A stretch of 64,000 nt of DNA from Flaccisagitta enflata (Eukaryota > Chaetognatha > Sagittoidea > Aphragmophora). Positions 62,506-64,000 of this stretch are shown piece after piece. The stretch covers positions 76,074,001 to 76,138,000 of the forward strand of contig OZ231126.1 of the NCBI GenBank assembly GCA_965153355.1, in the 5' to 3' direction. The notes below the pieces were generated by a model. The model was not told the origin of the DNA, did no database searches, and worked only from the letters and a program-made list of their open reading frames with translations. A program made the position numbers and the translations under genes. How positions within the stretch are numbered: position 1 is the stretch's first letter; each line of letters begins with the position of its first letter.

Positions 62506-63761
62506 AATGCATATTTCAACAGTAAAAAGGTAAAAGGATACATTTTACTTAGGCAGAAGTTTCAAGGGCTGTTGGTTATCAATCTGGCGAAAAAGACTAC
62601 AAAATGGATTTCTCACCCAGGGTCTTATGATATGAAAAAATCATGTAGAGGATCAAAATAGGGAACTTTGCTGTTTATTCTGTTAAATTCAGCGGATTTA
62701 GCATTCTTGCTCATGCTTGCTCATGCTTGCTCATGCTTGCTCACTTGCTCTTTTTTATTACCATAGAGGGTGTATGATATAAAATAAGCATGCGGAGGCA
62801 AAAAATAGGGGATTTTGATGTTAAACCTGCTAAAATCAGCGGATTTAGCATACTTGCTCATGCTTGCTCATGCTTGCTCATGTATGCTCACTTGCTCTTT
62901 TTCGTCACCATAGTCGATCTCATGTTGTCAAATAAGCATCAGGTGGACTTAAATAGGGGATTTTGATGTTAAACCTGTTAAAATCAGCGGATTTAGCATT
63001 CTTGCTCATGCTTGCTCATGCTTGCTCATGTGTGCTTACTTGCTCATTTTTGTCACCATAGAGGTTCTCATGATGTCAAATAAGCATGTGGAGGACCATT
63101 ATAGGGGATTTTGGCGTTAAACCCGTTAAAATCAGCGGTTTTAGCATGGTCATATAAAAAAGTGACCCTGCCCCCGCTAAAATCAACGGATTTAACATAA
63201 AAAATTTTTTGCCCCAATTTTGAGCCCCTTAGGGGCAGGGAGTATCTGAGATCAATGTACCACCAAGGTGTGCTCACTTAGGGCCCCTAATGGGCAGAAA
63301 ATGAAAAAAATCCAAGATGACGTATTTTGAGTAAAATTGCATTATTTATTTTTTACTATATATACTATAGTAAATGTCCTGTTGAAACTGTTGAATTCAA
63401 CAAAATCAAGAGGGGTCCCGCTAATTCCAGCGGATTTGATGTCCGCCAGCTGCCTTAGCATAACATATAATATGACTTAGAATGACTAAGGGCTTAGAAT
63501 GACTTAGAATGACTTATAATGGCAATAAGAAAGGAGCTGTGAGCCCAAAGAGCTTAAAAACGCCAAGAAAAGAAAACAGGGACAGACCGACCAACTGACC
63601 AAGTGGGGCAAAGAGTTGCGTAGCACAAGACTAAAAACGCAAAGGACGCATCGATGGGTTGAATCTAGGCCTTGTAAGTAAAGCCACTGATGTATCAACC
63701 ATTTTGTCCTGTCAATTGCAAGTGAATGACCCTGATTGATACTGAAGACGACCACTTGAAT

Positions 63762-63863
63762 CTTTTTAGTCGCGTTCAATATTCATTTTTCTTTTTAAGA
63801 TGCTTAAATACGGCCCCTGCCCACCAGCACGCGACTTGGGTAGCTGTACATTTGGCCTTGATA
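63762..63863 (+). mobile_element. Family A element, subfamily 1, core deleted
   Basis: Head TTTTTAGTCGCGTTCAATAT is directly followed by AAATACGGCCCCTGCCCACC, tail GCACGCGACTTGGGTAGCTG and TTTGGCCTTG. The GTCY core is absent. Confidence 0.6.
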
Positions 63864-64000
63864 ATGAACAAATGGATGAGTGAATGAACAAAAACATGAA
63901 TGAATGAATGAATGAATGAATGAGTGCCTGGACGAAGTCACAAAAATGGAAGTGGAAAGGCACGAGAGGTACATAACAGGGATGAAGAAATCATCCATTT

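Larger units (their letters stand above)
58090..63452. mobile_element. 5.4-kb transposon with long inverted repeats and 5-bp duplication CCTTA
   Basis: Ends are CAGCTGGCGGACATCAAATC and its complement. CCTTA is directly repeated at 58085-58089 and 63453-63457. The arms pair for about 400 bp and continue into subterminal arrays of a longer unit (CTAAATCCGCTGATTTTAAC with GAGCAAGTGAGCACACATGA), six to seven copies at the left (58490-59400) and three at the right (62690-63060). The middle contains coding-like pieces and several nested repeats. The superfamily cannot be named from the ends. Confidence 0.8.
56973..63640 (-). mobile_element. Family A element, subfamily 1b, split by more than 6 kb of insertions
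   Basis: The inverse tail AACAAGGCCAACACCTATAA and GTCATGTAAATGACG starts at 56973. AATGACTTA units occur at about 57020, 57745-57776 and 63470-63525. The inverse head GGGGCAAAGAGTTGCGTAGC and ACAAGACTAAAAA ends at 63640. The pieces fit one element on the - strand, interrupted by 57033-57725, 57777-58085 and 58090-63452. Confidence 0.65.

Overview
The window is animal nuclear DNA, most likely from a protostome invertebrate; the phylum cannot be fixed from sequence alone. Genes are split by introns with ordinary GT/AG borders. Simple repeats are extremely abundant: (GA)n, (GAAA)n, (CAA)n, (GTCY)n, (TA)n and (GATG)n. The rest of the intergenic and intronic DNA is a dense pile of nested non-autonomous transposons. 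There is no bacterial or phage signature.

Region 1 (641-17576, + strand) is a FoxF-type forkhead transcription factor gene. Six exons assemble with matching phases into a 1014-residue protein. The DNA-binding domain is very close to vertebrate FOXF1/2 but is split by a phase-0 intron. Around it are His-, Ala-, Gly-, Gln- and Ser-rich tracts, and a five-fold octapeptide repeat lies at the C-terminus. Several transposon insertions follow the stop codon.

Region 2 (20046-40014, - strand) is a convergent multi-exon gene that I do not recognise. It encodes a very long low-complexity protein of about 1900 residues in the four exons visible, with polyQ, polyN and other repeats. Its 3' end and the FoxF 3' end meet tail to tail near 19.77-19.85 kb, each with AATAAA signals. 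Its last exon lies between two inverted arms of about 830 bp flanked by TA dinucleotides.

Region 3 (42356-46344, + strand) is the 5' part of a gene whose exons encode an RRQS motif followed by an ACT-like regulatory domain ending in ITHLETR. This is the N-terminal layout of tyrosine hydroxylase. The catalytic exons are not found in the remaining 17.6 kb. The in-frame 93-nt exon carrying RRQS is flanked by (TTG)n upstream and (CAA)n downstream, which are complementary in RNA.

Region 4 (46.4-64 kb) and most introns hold mobile DNA. There are two miniature families with helentron/DINE-1-like layout. Family A has a terminal hairpin, a GTCY core, a 3' copy of the complement of the head, a second hairpin and CTTGTT. 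Family B has a GGGCAGCGGCCCC head and tandem arrays of about 20 bp. There are also several inverted-repeat elements with readable target-site duplications: an hAT-like element (8 bp), TA-flanked MITEs, and elements with 4- or 5-bp duplications including one of 5.4 kb. A Penelope-like fragment and several minisatellites complete the set. Many of these are inserted in one another, up to four levels deep.
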